Shown here: positions 42,247 through 53,892 of the stretch, in pieces | Numbering within the stretch: the stretch's first letter is position 1 | How the letters are laid out: each line of letters opens with the position of its first letter | Assembly (NCBI GenBank): GCA_037953745.1 | Contig: JBAKBP010007919.1 | Span: 1 to 64,000 of the forward strand | Reading direction: 5' to 3' | DNA length: 64,000 nt | From: Lithodes maja | Taxonomy: Eukaryota; Arthropoda; Malacostraca; Decapoda; Lithodidae | Translations under genes and position numbers: made by a program | Notes under the pieces: model-generated | The model's database searches: none | What the model was told of the DNA's origin: nothing | Seen by the model: only the letters and a program-made list of their open reading frames with translations

Positions 42247-44302
42247 GGATGAGATCTGTGCAGCATGTGAGGAGGTGTGTGGAGTGAGGAGAAGAGGGAG
42301 GGGAGTGAAAGGTACAGCATGGTGGACAGAAGAGGTAAGAATAGCTGTGGAAGAAAAGAAGAAAGCATATAGAGAGTGGTTGGGTAGTAGAGGGAATGAA
42401 GATTCCGAGAGGCAGAAACGAGCGAGGTACGTGGAGAGTAAGAGGGTGGTGAAGAGAGTAGTGAAGGAAAGTAAGAGAAGAGTAGATGAGGAATTTGGAA
42501 GGAATCTGAGTGTAAAATGGAGGGAGAGTAAGAAACTGTTCTGGAAAGAAGTCAAGAAAGTTAGGGAAGGTAGCAAGGGAAACAGTAAGGGTGTGAAAGA
42601 TAAGAATGGGAGAATGCTAGCCGAGAAGCAAGAGAGAGTCGAAAGATGGAGGGAGTACTTCAGTGAGTTGCTAAATGAAAGGAATGAAGAGCCAGCAAAC
42701 ATAGCTGGATATGGTATGGGAGGGAGAAGAAGAGAAGTAGTGGAGGAGGAGGTGGGGGTCAGGAGGTCAGAAGTGTGGGAAGCCATGAAAAGAGTGAAGT
42801 TGGGGAAAGCACCAGGAACAGATGGAGTGTGTGGGGAAATGTTGAGGTATGGTGGTGAGATAGTGATAGAATGGGTATGGAAAATGTGCAAACTAGCATG
42901 GGAGAAGGGGAGTGCACCCGATGACTGGAAGACTGGCATAATAGTCCCCCTATATAAGGGCAAAGGGGAAAGAGGAGTGTGTGGTAACCACCGAGGAATA
43001 TGTCTTCTAAGCGTAGTAGGGAAGGTATACAGTAGGGTAGTGATTGAGAGAGTGAGAGTGAGAACGGAGAAATGGATAGGCGACGAGCAGGGAGGTTTTA
43101 GGAAGGGAAGAGGATGTGTAGATCAGATTTTTACCCTGAATTGTGTTGTGGAGAAGTATCTGGAGAAGAAACAAAAGGTGTATGTTGCCTTTATGGACTT
43201 GGAGAAGGCCTATGACAGAGTGGATAGAGAAGGTTTGTGGAAAGTACTTAGAATATACGGAGTAGAGGGCAAGTTGCTAAAAGCAGTGAAGAGCATGTAT
43301 GAGGGTGCAAAGGCGGCAGTACGTGTGGAGAGTGAGCAGAGCGAGTTCTTTGACCTGAATGTTGGTTTGAAACAGGGGTGTGTGATGTCCCCGTGGTTGT
43401 TTACTGTATATATGGATGGAGTTATGAAAGAAATACTATCAAGAGCAGTGGATGTTGGTGTATCGCTGAAAAGGGAGGGAATTGAGTGGAAGCTACCTAT
43501 ACTGCTGTTTGCGGATGATACAGTTCTGATGAGTGATAATGAATGGGAGTTGCAGGGTCTGGTAAATGAGTTTGGAACAGTGTGCGAAAAACGGAATTTG
43601 AAGGTAAATACGGGGAAGAGCAAGGTTATGGTCTTCGAAAGGGGTGAAGTCACAGAGTGTGAGGTGAAGCTGAACGGTCAGGCTATGGAGATCGTCAACT
43701 CTTTTAAGTATCTGGGCAGTGTGTTGAGTAAAGATGGGACTATGGATGAAGAGGTGCGGGAGAGGGTACAACAGGGGAAGAGGGTTGTAGGAACGCTAAA
43801 AGCAGTAACAAGAAATAGGGTGGTCAGTATGGAAGTGAAGAAGTCCTTGCATGACAGTGTGGTAATCCCGACACTGACTTACGGAAGCGAAGCATGGACG
43901 TTGGTTGAGAGACTCAGACCAAGAGTGAGAGCAGTGGAAATTAATTACTTAAGAGTGCGTGTGGAGTTACATGGAGGGATAGACAGACTAATGAGGAAGT
44001 AAGAAGGAGGTGTGGTGTGGAGGTAGATGTGCTGGAAAGTGTGAAAAGGAACAACTTGAGATGGTTCGGCCATATGGAACGTATGGAAAGCGAGAAAATG
44101 ACTAAGAGGGTGTACGAGAGCGAGGTGGAGGGACAGAGGGGGAGAGGTAGACCGAATAATTATGAGGTGGAAGGATGGAGTGAGGAACTACATGAACGAA
44201 GGCGGTGCTGGTTGGGGGGAGGGGCGTCGACTGCCTGGGGACAGAGGTGCATGGGGGCGGTTCGTTCGTGGCCACCCCTTCGGGGATCACGGCGTCAGGC
44301 AA
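42247..44302 (+). pseudogene. RTE-type LINE ORF: reverse transcriptase
   Basis: The frame is open to 44002. RT motifs in order: GKAPGTDGVCGEML, WKTGIIVPLYKGKG, NHRGICLLSVVGKVYSRV, DEQGGFRKGRGCVDQIF, VYVAFMDLEKAYDRVDREGL, GLKQGCVMSPWLFTVYMDG and the catalytic LLFADDTVLMSDNEWELQG, then the C-terminal region shared with 5382-6158. A one-base deletion near 43952 (AAGAGTGCG against AAGAAGTGCG in the other copies) shifts the frame. The tail continues in another frame to about 44302. Domain order after the endonuclease and the short tetranucleotide 3' end fit the RTE clade. Confidence 0.9.
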
Positions 44303-44324
44303 TAGATAGATAGATAGATAGTAG

Positions 44325-44712
44325 TTAAACCTCCCTTACGGTTCTTTATTAAATTTTCAAAATCGGGTTGGTAAAAGTATTCGGTTGTTATATTAACTGT
44401 TTCATGGAGTAGATTATTGTCAGGATCACAGTGACTTAAGGGGAGATATCCACTTGAGGGATATTTTTCTTGACTCCTTTCTCCCTCATGTTTAGCCCCA
44501 TTGCTTTTAAGATTTTAAGACGTTTGCCCCATTAGTTTGGCGATTTTAAGAACTTCCGCTCCATTTCTGTCAATTTTAAAACCTTTCGTGCCATTTAGAT
44601 GTCGATGTTTTCCTGGCGAGCGAAAGCGAGCCTGCAGTTTAAGAGGAACCGGCCTTTGGCCGGGAAATTTTTCTACCGAAAAATGTACAAGTTTATCTTG
44701 AAAGAGGGTCAA
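44325..44712 (-). pseudogene. LINE fragment, part 1 (upstream of the 40208 endonuclease)
   Basis: On the minus strand, frames up to the RTE target site read through HETVNITTEYFYQPDFENL and RKGGLNTP into the endonuclease at 40463. Their reading frame is continuous across the RTE insertion. The segment up to 44712 is open but unrecognised. Confidence 0.6.
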
Positions 44713-44794
44713 AGGGGTGTAAATTTAAGCTTGATGGAGGTCTAGGGAACAAAGTAAAAACCTCCCCTTTAAGATTCATTTGTATCTGTTCGAG

Positions 44795-45010
44795 CAAAAT
44801 AATGGATTATAGTGCATTTTATTAATGTGGTGCAAGGGTAGAATATTTTAAATAATGGATTATAGTGCATTTTATTAATGTGGTGCAAGGGTAGAATATT
44901 TTAAATAATGGATTATAGTGCATTTTATTAATGTGGTGCAAGGGTAGAATATTTTAAATAATGGATTATAGTGCATTTTATTAATGTGGTGCAAGGGTAG
45001 AATATTTTTG
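44795..45010 (+). repeat. 53-bp tandem repeat, four copies
   Basis: The unit begins ATAATGGATTATAGTGCATT and includes GTGGTGCAAGGGTAGAATAT. The four copies are almost identical. Confidence 0.95.
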
Positions 45011-46640
45011 TTTGTGTCGACTGTCAATAAGTCAATCAATTCACTATCAGTTAAATCAGAAAATTGACTTAACTATTGACTTCACTATATTGTTGTCTAT
45101 TATTGATTATTTGTATTTGTGAGACTTCGATCTCTATATTTGTACTAACCATTATTGTACTTATTTTATCACCCATCATTATTAATCTATTTGAGACGTA
45201 TGTATATTATGAACCTCTGCTACAATTGAATAAAATATTGTGTTGACTTGCCATGTGTCTTTATTTATTGCCTGTTGTCAGTGTATCGTATTGGAATTAA
45301 GTGCCAACCCTCACCAAGTTAGAGAGTTAAAAGTTGTGACAGATATCTCACGTTTCTCCAGAAACGTGGCAAAAACAATGAGACATGTTAGAAACATGAA
45401 TAAATCATGGGTAGATCATTTTATCTTTATATATTATTTTGTGGTTTGAGCGTGTTTCTGTTATTTGTCTCTTTATGCAAGCATAATTACTTTTTTAAGA
45501 GAAAGCTGAATATATCTGCAACACAAACAATACCTGAATATTAATATTGTCATAGTTTAGGCTAACGTATGACAGAGGAGAATGGAGGCGATGCATTCGT
45601 GGCCACCCCCGGGGATTGAGGGGTCTGGCAATAGATAGATGTATGTAGATTAGTCCTTGTTTAACCCTATAAAGCTGCCGTGTATCATGCATAAAATGTA
45701 TACATTTTGTTTGGAAAATAAAACTAACGAGAGAGAGAGAGAGAGAGAGTCACATCACAATATGGATAGGGCTAACTAATGACGTAACGAAAGGGGTGGA
45801 CCTAAATCATGGACGTCACAAAGTGGGAGGTTCACAATCAATGACGTAATAAGGCGGAGCTAAATGATGTCATGAGAAAGGGGTTGGGCTTCTTGAAGTA
45901 AACAATGTGATGTCTGGGGGGAGGAGTGTCTGGTTCTCTGAGCCCTGTCATTCACCATCTATACATATCAGGGGCAACATCTAGGTCTCGCAACCAAATA
46001 ACAGTTATAATGGCTAGAACACGTCTTTCAAAACACTACTAATTTAAGCTAATGTTTTTTTACATACTGATATTTGACCTTTACTCGAACCTCTCCCACT
46101 TATATCATCCATTTAACAATTTTCTTTCCTGCATATTCTTATGATTTAAACCTTTTCTTTGTTCTCTCTTACCCTCCTGCCTCAAACTTTTGCTATTACA
46201 TCTGTGGTTCTTTATAATCTTACTCCCCTCTCCCTTCTCAACTTTTCCATTTCCTTTTCACATTCTTCCTTCTCCAAACCACCTTATTTTGACTTTGCTT
46301 TAACATTTATTTCGTCCCCTTTATAGTTTTCTTCTTCGACCCTTCTCCCTCACGCATATTTCCTCTCCTGCCTTTGTTTCTCCTTTATCCCTCCCCAAAC
46401 TGTTTTAATTCTCATGGTCCCTCTCCCATTCTCTTTGCTTCTTCTTCGCCCCTAAATCTTCCTGATTATTTTATCCAACCATTCCATTATATTTCCTGTC
46501 CTATCCTTATTTTCTGGTTCCTTCCCCTTTCCTTTTTATTCTTCCCTTCCACCTTACCGTTCTTCTTTCTTATTCACCTTCTCTTTGCTCCAACTCTCCC
46601 TCTTCTTTCTGAAGCCTTCCCTTCCAAAACTTCCTTGATC
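45011..46640. other. Intergenic region upstream of the spliced gene
   Basis: A degenerate RTE 3' tail (ATTCGTGGCCACCCCCGGGG and ATAGATAGATG) lies at about 45570-45645, and (GA)n at 45731-45750. From about 46080 the strand is C/T-rich up to the first coding exon. A TATA box or transcription start cannot be placed. Several TTATATTTTG-like A/T tracts are present. Confidence 0.5.
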
Positions 46641-46813
46641 ATGGCAATGCGGGCCAATGACCAACTTCTTGGGCGCCCCGTCATAGGGGGTAACGTGGCC
46701 CTGAACCTGCCCATACTGCGAGAGAACGACATTCTACTGGGAGGCTTCACGGCTGCCATACCCTTCATTCTCTTCCTAGACACACTCCTGGGATTCGTGG
46801 TCGAGGTTGGCAG
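46641..46813 (+). CDS. Exon 1 of the DM4/DM12-like gene
   Basis: The start is the ATG at 46641 (second ATG at 46647), preceded by a C/T-rich region. An upstream in-frame ATG at 46374 also exists but would encode low-complexity C/T-derived sequence. The donor GTGAGT is at 46814-46819. Confidence 0.7.
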
Positions 46814-49800
46814 GTGAGTGTGGAGGTGGTTGGTAGTAGATACATATATGGTGGGTCGGTGTACAAGCTGGCAGGTGTAGCAAGGCAAAATGTGAGTCGG
46901 TGTTTTGTCAGACAGATTTGTGTGTGCCAGTGTGAATGGTACATGGCTGCTAAAGAGGTGGATGTGGATAGCAGGTAGATTTATATTTATATGTAGTAGC
47001 TTGGTAGGTGGGTGGTATTTGTATGTGGATGGTAGATACAATAGCTAAGAGACGGGAAGGCACCTTGTGTCTGTTGCATTTCTGGAGAACTGCTGAAAAA
47101 TTGGTGTGCGGCTATGAGTGCCATTCGACTTGAAGCCTCGCCCGGAAAAAAACCCAGTGGGTAAGTTCAAAAGGTGAATGAAAATATGTATGGCCGAGGC
47201 GTAGGCCTCCATAGAATTGATTGATTGATGGATCTATTATTTTCTATTTTTTTTTTTTTTTTTCAGGATGTCCGGTACTGATTTTACCCTACCAAATGAA
47301 GAGGAATTACAGAATGGATGGACGAAAGAGGCGGTGTGGAGAGAGGACAATTGGCCGTGGAAGGAAGAGGAAGCCAATGGATCATACTGGAGTACTGGAT
47401 TCAGGAAAGACAAAGAGGAACTGAAGCGAGAGAAGGAAAAAGGGTTGATCGAGGACAGAGTGCAAGGGAAGAAAGAAGGGAATCAAGAAGAAAATACACC
47501 ATGGAAGAAAGAACCAAAAGATCAGAACTACGATGAAGATGGATGGTGGGGAGAAGAGAAGGAACCGGACGAAGAAGCAGAAGAAGAGGAAGGAGAAGAC
47601 GAGGAAGTGGACGAAGAGGGTTGGGCGGCGCAGCAGGGATGGGTGCTGGGGTGGGTGGAGAAGAAGGTGGAGGGAATGTTGGGGGTGGATGGAAGAGTCT
47701 GCGTCCAAAGGTTCATATGTGAGCTCCACCAGAGACTCCACAATGCTTCATCCTCTGCTTCCTCTTCTTCTCCTCCCCTTCCTTCCTTATCTCTTACTTC
47801 TCCTCCTCCTCCTTCTATGCATTCTTTCTCTCCTTCTTCATCTCCTCCCTTCCCTTCCTTATTTACCACTTATCTTCCCAATTCCATTTCATCACATCCT
47901 TTTACTCATGGCTCTTTCTCCGCTCCTTCTTCCTCCTTGCCTTTGCCATCCTTCCCGACTATCAAACATCGCTCTTTGCTCGGCCAAGCTCTACACATCC
48001 TATTCTCGTGAGTATATTATCCTAAAACACTAAACAATGCATAGCCTAAGTCATTACTGACTGTTCAATATGACGCCTTTTTACTAAATTTTGCTTTCAT
48101 TAGACGATTTTACTCAGAATACTATGGAAGGGTCTCTATGAATCGATAGGGTAATGACTCTCAATTAACCTTTATATTTGGAAGGGTCTCTATGAATCGA
48201 TAGGGTAATGACTCAATTAACCTTTATATTTGGAAGGGTCTCTATGAATCGATAGGGTAATGACTCAATTAACCTTTATATTTGGAAGGGTCTCTATGAA
48301 TCGATAGGGTAATGACTCAATTAACCTTTATATTTGGAAGGGTCTCTATGAATCGATAGGGTAATGACTCTCAATTAACCTTTATATTTGGAAGGTCTAT
48401 GAATCGATAGGGTAATGACTCTCAATTAACCTTTATATTTGGAAGGGTCTCTATGAATCGATAGGGTAATGACTCTCAATTAACCTATATATTTGGAAGG
48501 GTCTCTATGAATCGATAGGGTAATGACTCAATTAACCTTTATATTTGGAAGGGTCTCTATGAATCGATAGGGTAATGACTCAATTAACCTTTATATTTGG
48601 AAGGGTCTCTATGAATCGATAGGGTAATGACTCAATTAACCTTTATATTTGGAAGGGTCTCTATGAATCGATAGGGTAATGACTCAATTAACCTTTATAT
48701 TTGGAAGGGTCTCTATGAATCGATAGGGTAATGACTCTCAATTAACCTTTATATTTGGAAGGGTCTCTATGAATCGATAGGGTAATGACTCTCAATTAAC
48801 CTTTATATTTGGAAGGGTCTCTATGAATCGATAGGGTAATGACTCTCAATTAACCTTTATATTTGGAAGGGTCTCTATGAATCGATAGGGTAATGACTCT
48901 CAATTAACCTTTTGACTCCCAAAGTCCCTTATTTTAAAATGACTAAAATCGACTAATGAAAGTCAGAATATAAGGAAGGAATACGTCATTGTCTAATACA
49001 AGAGTGAATTAGTTTTCTGAAATTTGCATTACAGAAGTTCCTTTAATCGGGGAGAGAGCTCAACATACGCGTCAGAATTTGTGAACGTGATAGTGCAGTG
49101 CACGGTGACCGGTCAACTCAACCAGTAGCTCTCAACCAGTACCAAATCAACCAATACGGTTAGGTTAGGTTAGGTTAGTACTATAATTTGGCACTGGTTT
49201 GGTTGGTCTGGGTTAATTTGGCACTATTTGAGAGCTACTGGTTGAAATGGTCTACTGGTTGAGATGACATGGAACCGCAGTACAAATATCAATTTAAATC
49301 TACAGAGTTATCCCAGACTAAATACAAACAGTATTAAGACGAGCAAGGTAGAACATTTGGGAGGCATTCTGCACTCACTACTTCAGAAGCAGTAAACAAA
49401 TTGAACTTTCCATTCTATTTTTTAGTAACAAATTATGATAAATAATATTGCTCTACAGTACTCTCATTCAATAACAACACTGTATTAAAATCAAAGCGTG
49501 TTTCTATTTTTCAACAATTGAATGTTATAAGCAGTGTTGATCTTGACAGCAAAATGTATTAGTGCGGAAGTATATATTTGTTAACATTTCCACTTAGATG
49601 TTGGTAACAATAAGCCAACACATATGTTACTGGCATAATGTTGCCTATGCCTTACCATAATGTAATATTTATATTTATTCTGGACTATGTCTCCTACAGG
49701 CCACGGAAGCCCAGCAGCAATAGCAGCCGAAGGAGCAGACGGAGCACGGAACACCTAAGGCCGTACCACGAGGCACGTACTGCGGGGGAGGGTGGGAGGG

Positions 49801-49877
49801 AAGGAGCTAGGGCGTGCAGGGAGGCGTACCCACAGTGCCCAATATCGCTCTTCAAGGCTTTTGGTGGCTTCATGTAA
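46641..49877 (+). CDS. Spliced host gene, DM4/DM12-domain-like protein, three exons
   Basis: Exons 46641-46813, 47267-48007 and 49700-49877 join in phase (both introns interrupt a codon after its second base) to give about 363 residues. Each intron has GTGAGT at the donor and CAG at the acceptor. Residues about 34-54 are a hydrophobic segment (GGFTAAIPFILFLDTLLGF), a candidate membrane or signal anchor. About 145-185 is highly acidic. Then come VCVQRFICELHQR (about 201-213), a long Ser/Pro-rich insert, LLGQALHILFS at the second junction, and YHEARTAGEGG with CREAYPQCPISLF near the C-terminus. The Cys pattern C-x5-C-E and C-x6-C after a Tyr-Ala-like helix fits the arthropod DM4/DM12 family, whose function is unknown. 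The first exon could begin further 5'. Confidence is high for the splicing pattern and moderate for the family. Confidence 0.75.
47267..48007 (+). CDS. Exon 2 of the DM4/DM12-like gene
   Basis: The acceptor is a run of about 20 T followed by CAG (47264-47266) and the donor GTGAGT starts at 48008. It encodes the acidic stretch, the first Cys block and the Ser/Pro-rich region. Confidence 0.8.
48126..48912 (+). repeat. 52-54 bp minisatellite in intron 2, 15 copies
   Basis: The unit contains GGGTCTCTATGAATCGATAG and AATTAACCTTTATATTT. Copies differ mainly by CTC versus C (the 52- and 54-bp forms). Copy 6 has lost four bases and copy 7 carries CCTATATA. Confidence 0.95.
48913..49699. other. Rest of intron 2
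   Basis: It holds a foldback (CAACCAGTAGCTCTCAACC at about 49121 with GAGAGCTACTGGTTGA at about 49230) with a (GGTTA)4 array in its loop. I see no gene. Confidence 0.6.
49158..49177. repeat. Interstitial (TTAGG)n telomere-type array, four units
   Basis: GGTTAGGTTAGGTTAGGTTA is present. (TTAGG)n is the usual arthropod telomere repeat. Here it is short and internal. Confidence 0.8.
49700..49877 (+). CDS. Exon 3 of the DM4/DM12-like gene
   Basis: The acceptor CTCCTACAG ends at 49699 and the stop is TAA at 49875-49877. It encodes a basic Arg/Ser stretch and the C-terminal Cys pair. Confidence 0.8.
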
Positions 49878-50080
49878 AGATCCTATAACACGACACAGCA
49901 CGGCACAATGCAACAACTCGCGTCTTGAAGAAATGTTCCTTTATATTTCTCGTTGTATGTCTGTGAATAACCTTGTTAGGATCATAATGTCTGTGCAGTG
50001 TAATTATCTTTAATTTATATATACCCGTGTTTCTCGTGCACATACCCACTCTCTGTGTGTATGTATGATATATACTGTAT
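49878..50080. other. 3' flank of the spliced gene
   Basis: It probably contains the 3' UTR. No clear AATAAA signal is seen in it. Confidence 0.4.
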
Positions 50081-50111
50081 ATACAATATAGTAGGCCTAT
50101 ATATATATATA

Positions 50112-50147
<36 letters not shown>

Positions 50148-50359
50148 AGAATATATCACAAATACACGTGAGCCACTAAATGTTTCTAGTCTCTCAGTGG
50201 GGATCGAACCATCGACCATCAGAACGATAGCCGACGCTTATTAGACTGCCGTGGTGTAATTGATTAAGCGTCGGCTATCGTTCTGATGGTCGATGGTTCG
50301 ATCCCCACTGAGAGACTAGAAACATTTAGTGGCTCACGTGTATTTGTGATATATTCTCA

Positions 50360-50433
<74 letters not shown>

Positions 50434-50502
50434 AGGCCTATATATATATACTGTATATATACAGTATAGTAGGCCTATATATAATTATATACTGTATATA
50501 CT

Positions 50503-50539
<37 letters not shown>

Positions 50540-50567
50540 GTATAGTAGGCCTATATATAATTATATA

Positions 50568-50613
<46 letters not shown>

Positions 50614-50691
50614 TGTATATACTGTATATATATACAGTATAGTAGGCCTATATATATATATACTGTATATATATATATATATATATATATA

Positions 50692-50741
<50 letters not shown>

Positions 50742-50760
50742 CCAATATATATATTTACAT
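50081..50760. repeat. (TA)n microsatellite block with ACTGTATATA and AGTAGGCC variants
   Basis: Long TA runs alternate with the unit ATATACAGTATAGTAGGCCT, present at least four times. A large palindrome is embedded at 50142-50364. Confidence 0.95.
50142..50364. repeat. Perfect palindrome with roughly 100-bp arms containing a tRNA-like SINE head
   Basis: The left arm runs to GCCGACGCTTA and the right arm from TAAGCGTCGGC. About 20 bp (TAGACTGCCGTGGTGTAATTG) lies between. The right arm reads as a tRNA-like unit: TGGTGTAATTGATTAAGCG near box A and GGTTCGATCCCCA as box B. Confidence 0.85.
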
Positions 50761-51580
50761 ATTTCTCCATATATTATAATTATATAGTATTGTATAATTA
50801 CAATTTGTTCCTGTGTTACTTCTGGCTGACTATAGCGCTCTATAAACACAGGAAGACATGTCTAGGAAGCTCCATAACAAACACATTGTATTTTATCCCT
50901 AGTGTTATTCTAGACTCCCACATGTGAAGCCCCCAAGTGGTCAACATATTATGCTTGATTGTGGTTTTCTCCGCCACAGTTACCGGGAAGGTAGAAAAGA
51001 GATTTCGGTCATCCAAACACCCTCTATTATAAAACAAAATGATAAACTTATCAACTATTTCCACTATGTTATTGTTTTCATTATGTTATGCTACATTACT
51101 GTATGAATGGCTATGTTATGTTAAATGTTACTTTATTGTTACGCTCTACCAGTTTATGTTACTATAATTATGTTTTGCTCATATTTGTCAGTTTATCTTC
51201 AACGTTGTTTTGCTTTACTATATATTATTATAGTATATTGTGTTATGTTATATTATGTTACAGTTACGGAAGCATAGCCATTAACACTATGTGTTCGATT
51301 CGTTCAGGTAATTTAGTGTAGCAGCTTTTGAAATATACATTTGCGAAGACCACCAACAACAAATAATTGGCTTTGAGTCTAGTTACGGATATCAATGTAA
51401 ATACAGCTCCCAAATATTGCCAGGATAGAGCCGCCGATCGATAAATGGCGGTATAAATTGTTGGTGTGACTGTGAAACAACTTGGGTCAAATAATGCAGT
51501 ACTGTAGGCCTATGTGTAGATAAGCCCTTATAATAAACCCTTATAATACAGATAGCCAAAGGGTTACATTTTTGAAGTTC
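50761..51580. other. AT-rich region, nothing recognised
   Basis: There is no conserved ORF or repeat match within the window. Several TATGTTA-rich lines occur at 51080-51270. Confidence 0.5.
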
Positions 51581-51581
51581 T

Positions 51582-51718
51582 ATCTATCTATCTATTGCCT
51601 GACGCCGTGATCCCCGAAGGGGTGGCCACGAACGAACCGCCCCCATGCACCTCTGTCCCCAGTCAGTCGACGCCCCCCCCCCCCCCCCCCCCAACCAGCA
51701 CCGCCTTCGTTCGTTCGT
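51582..51718 (-). mobile_element. RTE-type LINE 3' end fragment
   Basis: It matches the 3' terminus of the RTE element: CTATCTATCTATTGCCTGAC, GATCCCCGAAGGGGTGGCC, then a C-run expanded to about 16 and AACCAGCACCGCC. It is severely 5'-truncated. Confidence 0.85.
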
Positions 51719-52160
51719 TTTTTTGAAGTTCTGGTTTCATTTAAATATTCATACCATACCAAAGTATGTTATATGGTAAAGTGTATACTGTATGTTATTG
51801 TCTAAATTTGGCATAATATACACATTAACAGTAGTTAAGCTTAGAAGTTAGTCATCTGATTCCACCATACCGGCTTCCATTATTTAAGAAAACGTATATA
51901 GATAATTACTGTAATACTGTGAATGCCTATTGATAGGCTCTAGCTATTTATTTATGGGTTTAATTATGCCCTAAGTACTGAAACTATTTATAAAATATTT
52001 AATATTTATTATGTCGCGTAGGTAATGCATACATATTTGTTTATGTACAGGTCTGTAGTATATTAAGATTCATCATCCACATTAAAACTACGTGTATAAG
52101 TTGATTATTTTTATTCAAAGCAATAATACTAATGTAGAAAATATCCTAGTGGGGAAAAGG
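51719..52160. other. AT-rich region, nothing recognised
   Basis: No gene, repeat match or RNA-like structure is seen. Confidence 0.5.
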
Positions 52161-52164
52161 ACTA

Positions 52165-53160
52165 ACTCTGCATGAAGGGGTTGACGCCTTTCTTCCTGTA
52201 ATTATGGCTACCATAAGACTATTGTATGAAGGGTTTGACGCCTTTCTTCCTGTAATTATGGCTACCATAAGACTATTGTATGAAGGGTTTGACGCCCTTT
52301 CTTCCTGTAATTATGGCTACCATAAGACTATTGTATTCAATTGTATTCAAAAGGACTAACTCTGTATGAAGGGGTTGACGCCTTTCTTCCTGTAATTATG
52401 GCTACCATAAGACTATTGTGTTCAATTGTATTCAAAAGGAATAACTCTGTATGAAGGGGTTGACGCCTTTCTTCCTGTAATTATGGCTACCATAAGACTA
52501 TTGTATGAAGGGTTTGATGCCTTTTCTTCCTGTAATTATGGCTACCATAAGACTATTGTATGAAGGGGTTGGACACCGAAGGGTTTGACGCCTTTCTTCC
52601 TGTAATTATGGCTACCATAAGACTATTGTATGAAGGGTTTGACGCCTTTCTTCCTGTAATTATGGCTATCATAAGACTATTGTATGAAGGGGTTGACGCC
52701 TTTCTTCCTGTAATTATGGCTACCATAAGACTATTGTATTCAATTGTATTCAAAAGGACTAACTCTGTATGAAGGGGTTGACGCTTTTCTTCCTGTAATT
52801 ATGGCTACCATAAGACTATTGTATTCAATTGTATTCAAAAGGACTAACTCTGTATGAAGGGGTTGACACCTTTTTTCCTGTAATTATGGCTACCATAAGA
52901 CTATTGTATGAAGGGTTTGACGCCTTTCTTCCTGTAATTATGGCTACCATAAGACTATTGTATGAAGGGTTTGACGCCTTTCTTCCTGTAATTATGGCTA
53001 CCATAAGACTATTGTATGAAGGGGTTGACGCTTTTCTTCCTGTAATTATGGCTACCATAAGACTATTGTATTCAATTGTATTCAAAAGGACTAACTCTGT
53101 ATGAAGGGGTTGACGCCTTTCTTCCTGTAATTATGGCTACCATAAGACTATTGTATTCAA
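52165..53160. repeat. 54-bp minisatellite, 15 units, with higher-order spacers
   Basis: The unit contains TGAAGGGGTTGACGCCTTTC and TTATGGCTACCATAAGACTA. A 30-bp spacer TTCAATTGTATTCAAAAGGA plus CTAACTCTG recurs after groups of one to four units. The 54-bp period keeps frames open on both strands, so the ORFs here are artefacts. Confidence 0.95.
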
Positions 53161-53890
53161 TTTAGGAAGGACCTATACGTGACTGAGGGTTTTATAGTAA
53201 ACTATATTTTTAATTATGAATATATGGTACAGAAACCTACAAGTTTTATATTTCAAGAAACCAGCTGCTAAGGGATCGAATTTCCACCAAGTATAAAACA
53301 AAGAAAAAAACAAAAAACAAAATGGACTAGGCCTACTGATTGATATTATGTTGTCCGCAAGGTCTTCTTCTTCTTGGTATTTACATGTGCAGTTTGCTCG
53401 GAGTATTTCAGATCCCCAGATTACTGCACAGGCATAGAGTTGCTTGCTTAGGGGAAGGGAAGTGTGTTAGTTGAAAATAGATCTAACAGATAGGATGTCT
53501 ATATAGTGAGTACAGGTATTGTACCCTATATTATTTTTACTATAGGTCATTAAGGGCTGGAAAGTGTTTGGGGGTAAGTAAGAAGGTAGGATGAGGATTG
53601 GTTATTAAGGTCTTATAGGAGGTAAGTCGTTATGTCTCGTCGGGTTGAGTCAGGTTCGGGTTTTGTAGGCTTGGAAGGGGTCTAGTACAGTACTGGTATG
53701 GGTGGTAGTGTACTGTACTGGTTAGGGGTGGGTTTTCTGTGAGTTGAAGTTGTTTTGTCGTTGATGTCATTTTGAAGCTATGTTCGCCTAGTTTTCGGCA
53801 GAATACAGTTCATGTAATGCAGATACTTGATTAATCATTCAGGAGTGCCTGAATATGCGCTAAATAGCGCAAAAAGCCCGCAGCGTAAGG
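53161..53890. other. Unassigned region
   Basis: No gene is recognised. GCGCTAAATAGCGC at about 53855 is a short palindrome. Confidence 0.5.
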
Positions 53891-53892
53891 GT

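Larger units (their letters stand above)
40464..44324 (+). mobile_element. RTE-type LINE, full-length, interrupted by a TTAA MITE
   Basis: The 11-bp target duplication TTAAACCTCCC is at 40453-40463 and 44325-44335. The 5' leader carries GTGTCGTAAGAGGCGACTAA, which is common in arthropod RTE-type elements. Then follow endonuclease (40648-41599), the MITE (41600-42246), reverse transcriptase (42247-44302) and a 3' tail ending in GTCAGGC and (ATAG)n. It is inserted in an older LINE endonuclease region. It would be single-ORF if the MITE were absent. Confidence 0.88.

Noticed and set aside
44795..45010. CRISPR array
   Set aside because: The units are directly adjacent with no unique spacers, in a spliced eukaryotic context.
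46374..46640. Hydrophobic N-terminal extension of the spliced gene
   Set aside because: The stretch is C/T-rich and its translation is low-complexity, so it looks like non-coding or 5' UTR sequence; the ATG at 46641 is preferred.
47382..47869. Minus ORFs of 119 and 113 residues
   Set aside because: They are antisense to exon 2 of the spliced gene, caused by its skewed codon content.
48126..48912. CRISPR array
   Set aside because: The tandem minisatellite units are contiguous with no spacers.
50475..50849. Tyr/Ile-rich ORFs
   Set aside because: They are (TA)n microsatellite translated.
52553..53104. Repeat-protein-like ORFs on both strands
   Set aside because: They are read from a 54-bp minisatellite, whose period is a multiple of three, so frames stay open by arithmetic.
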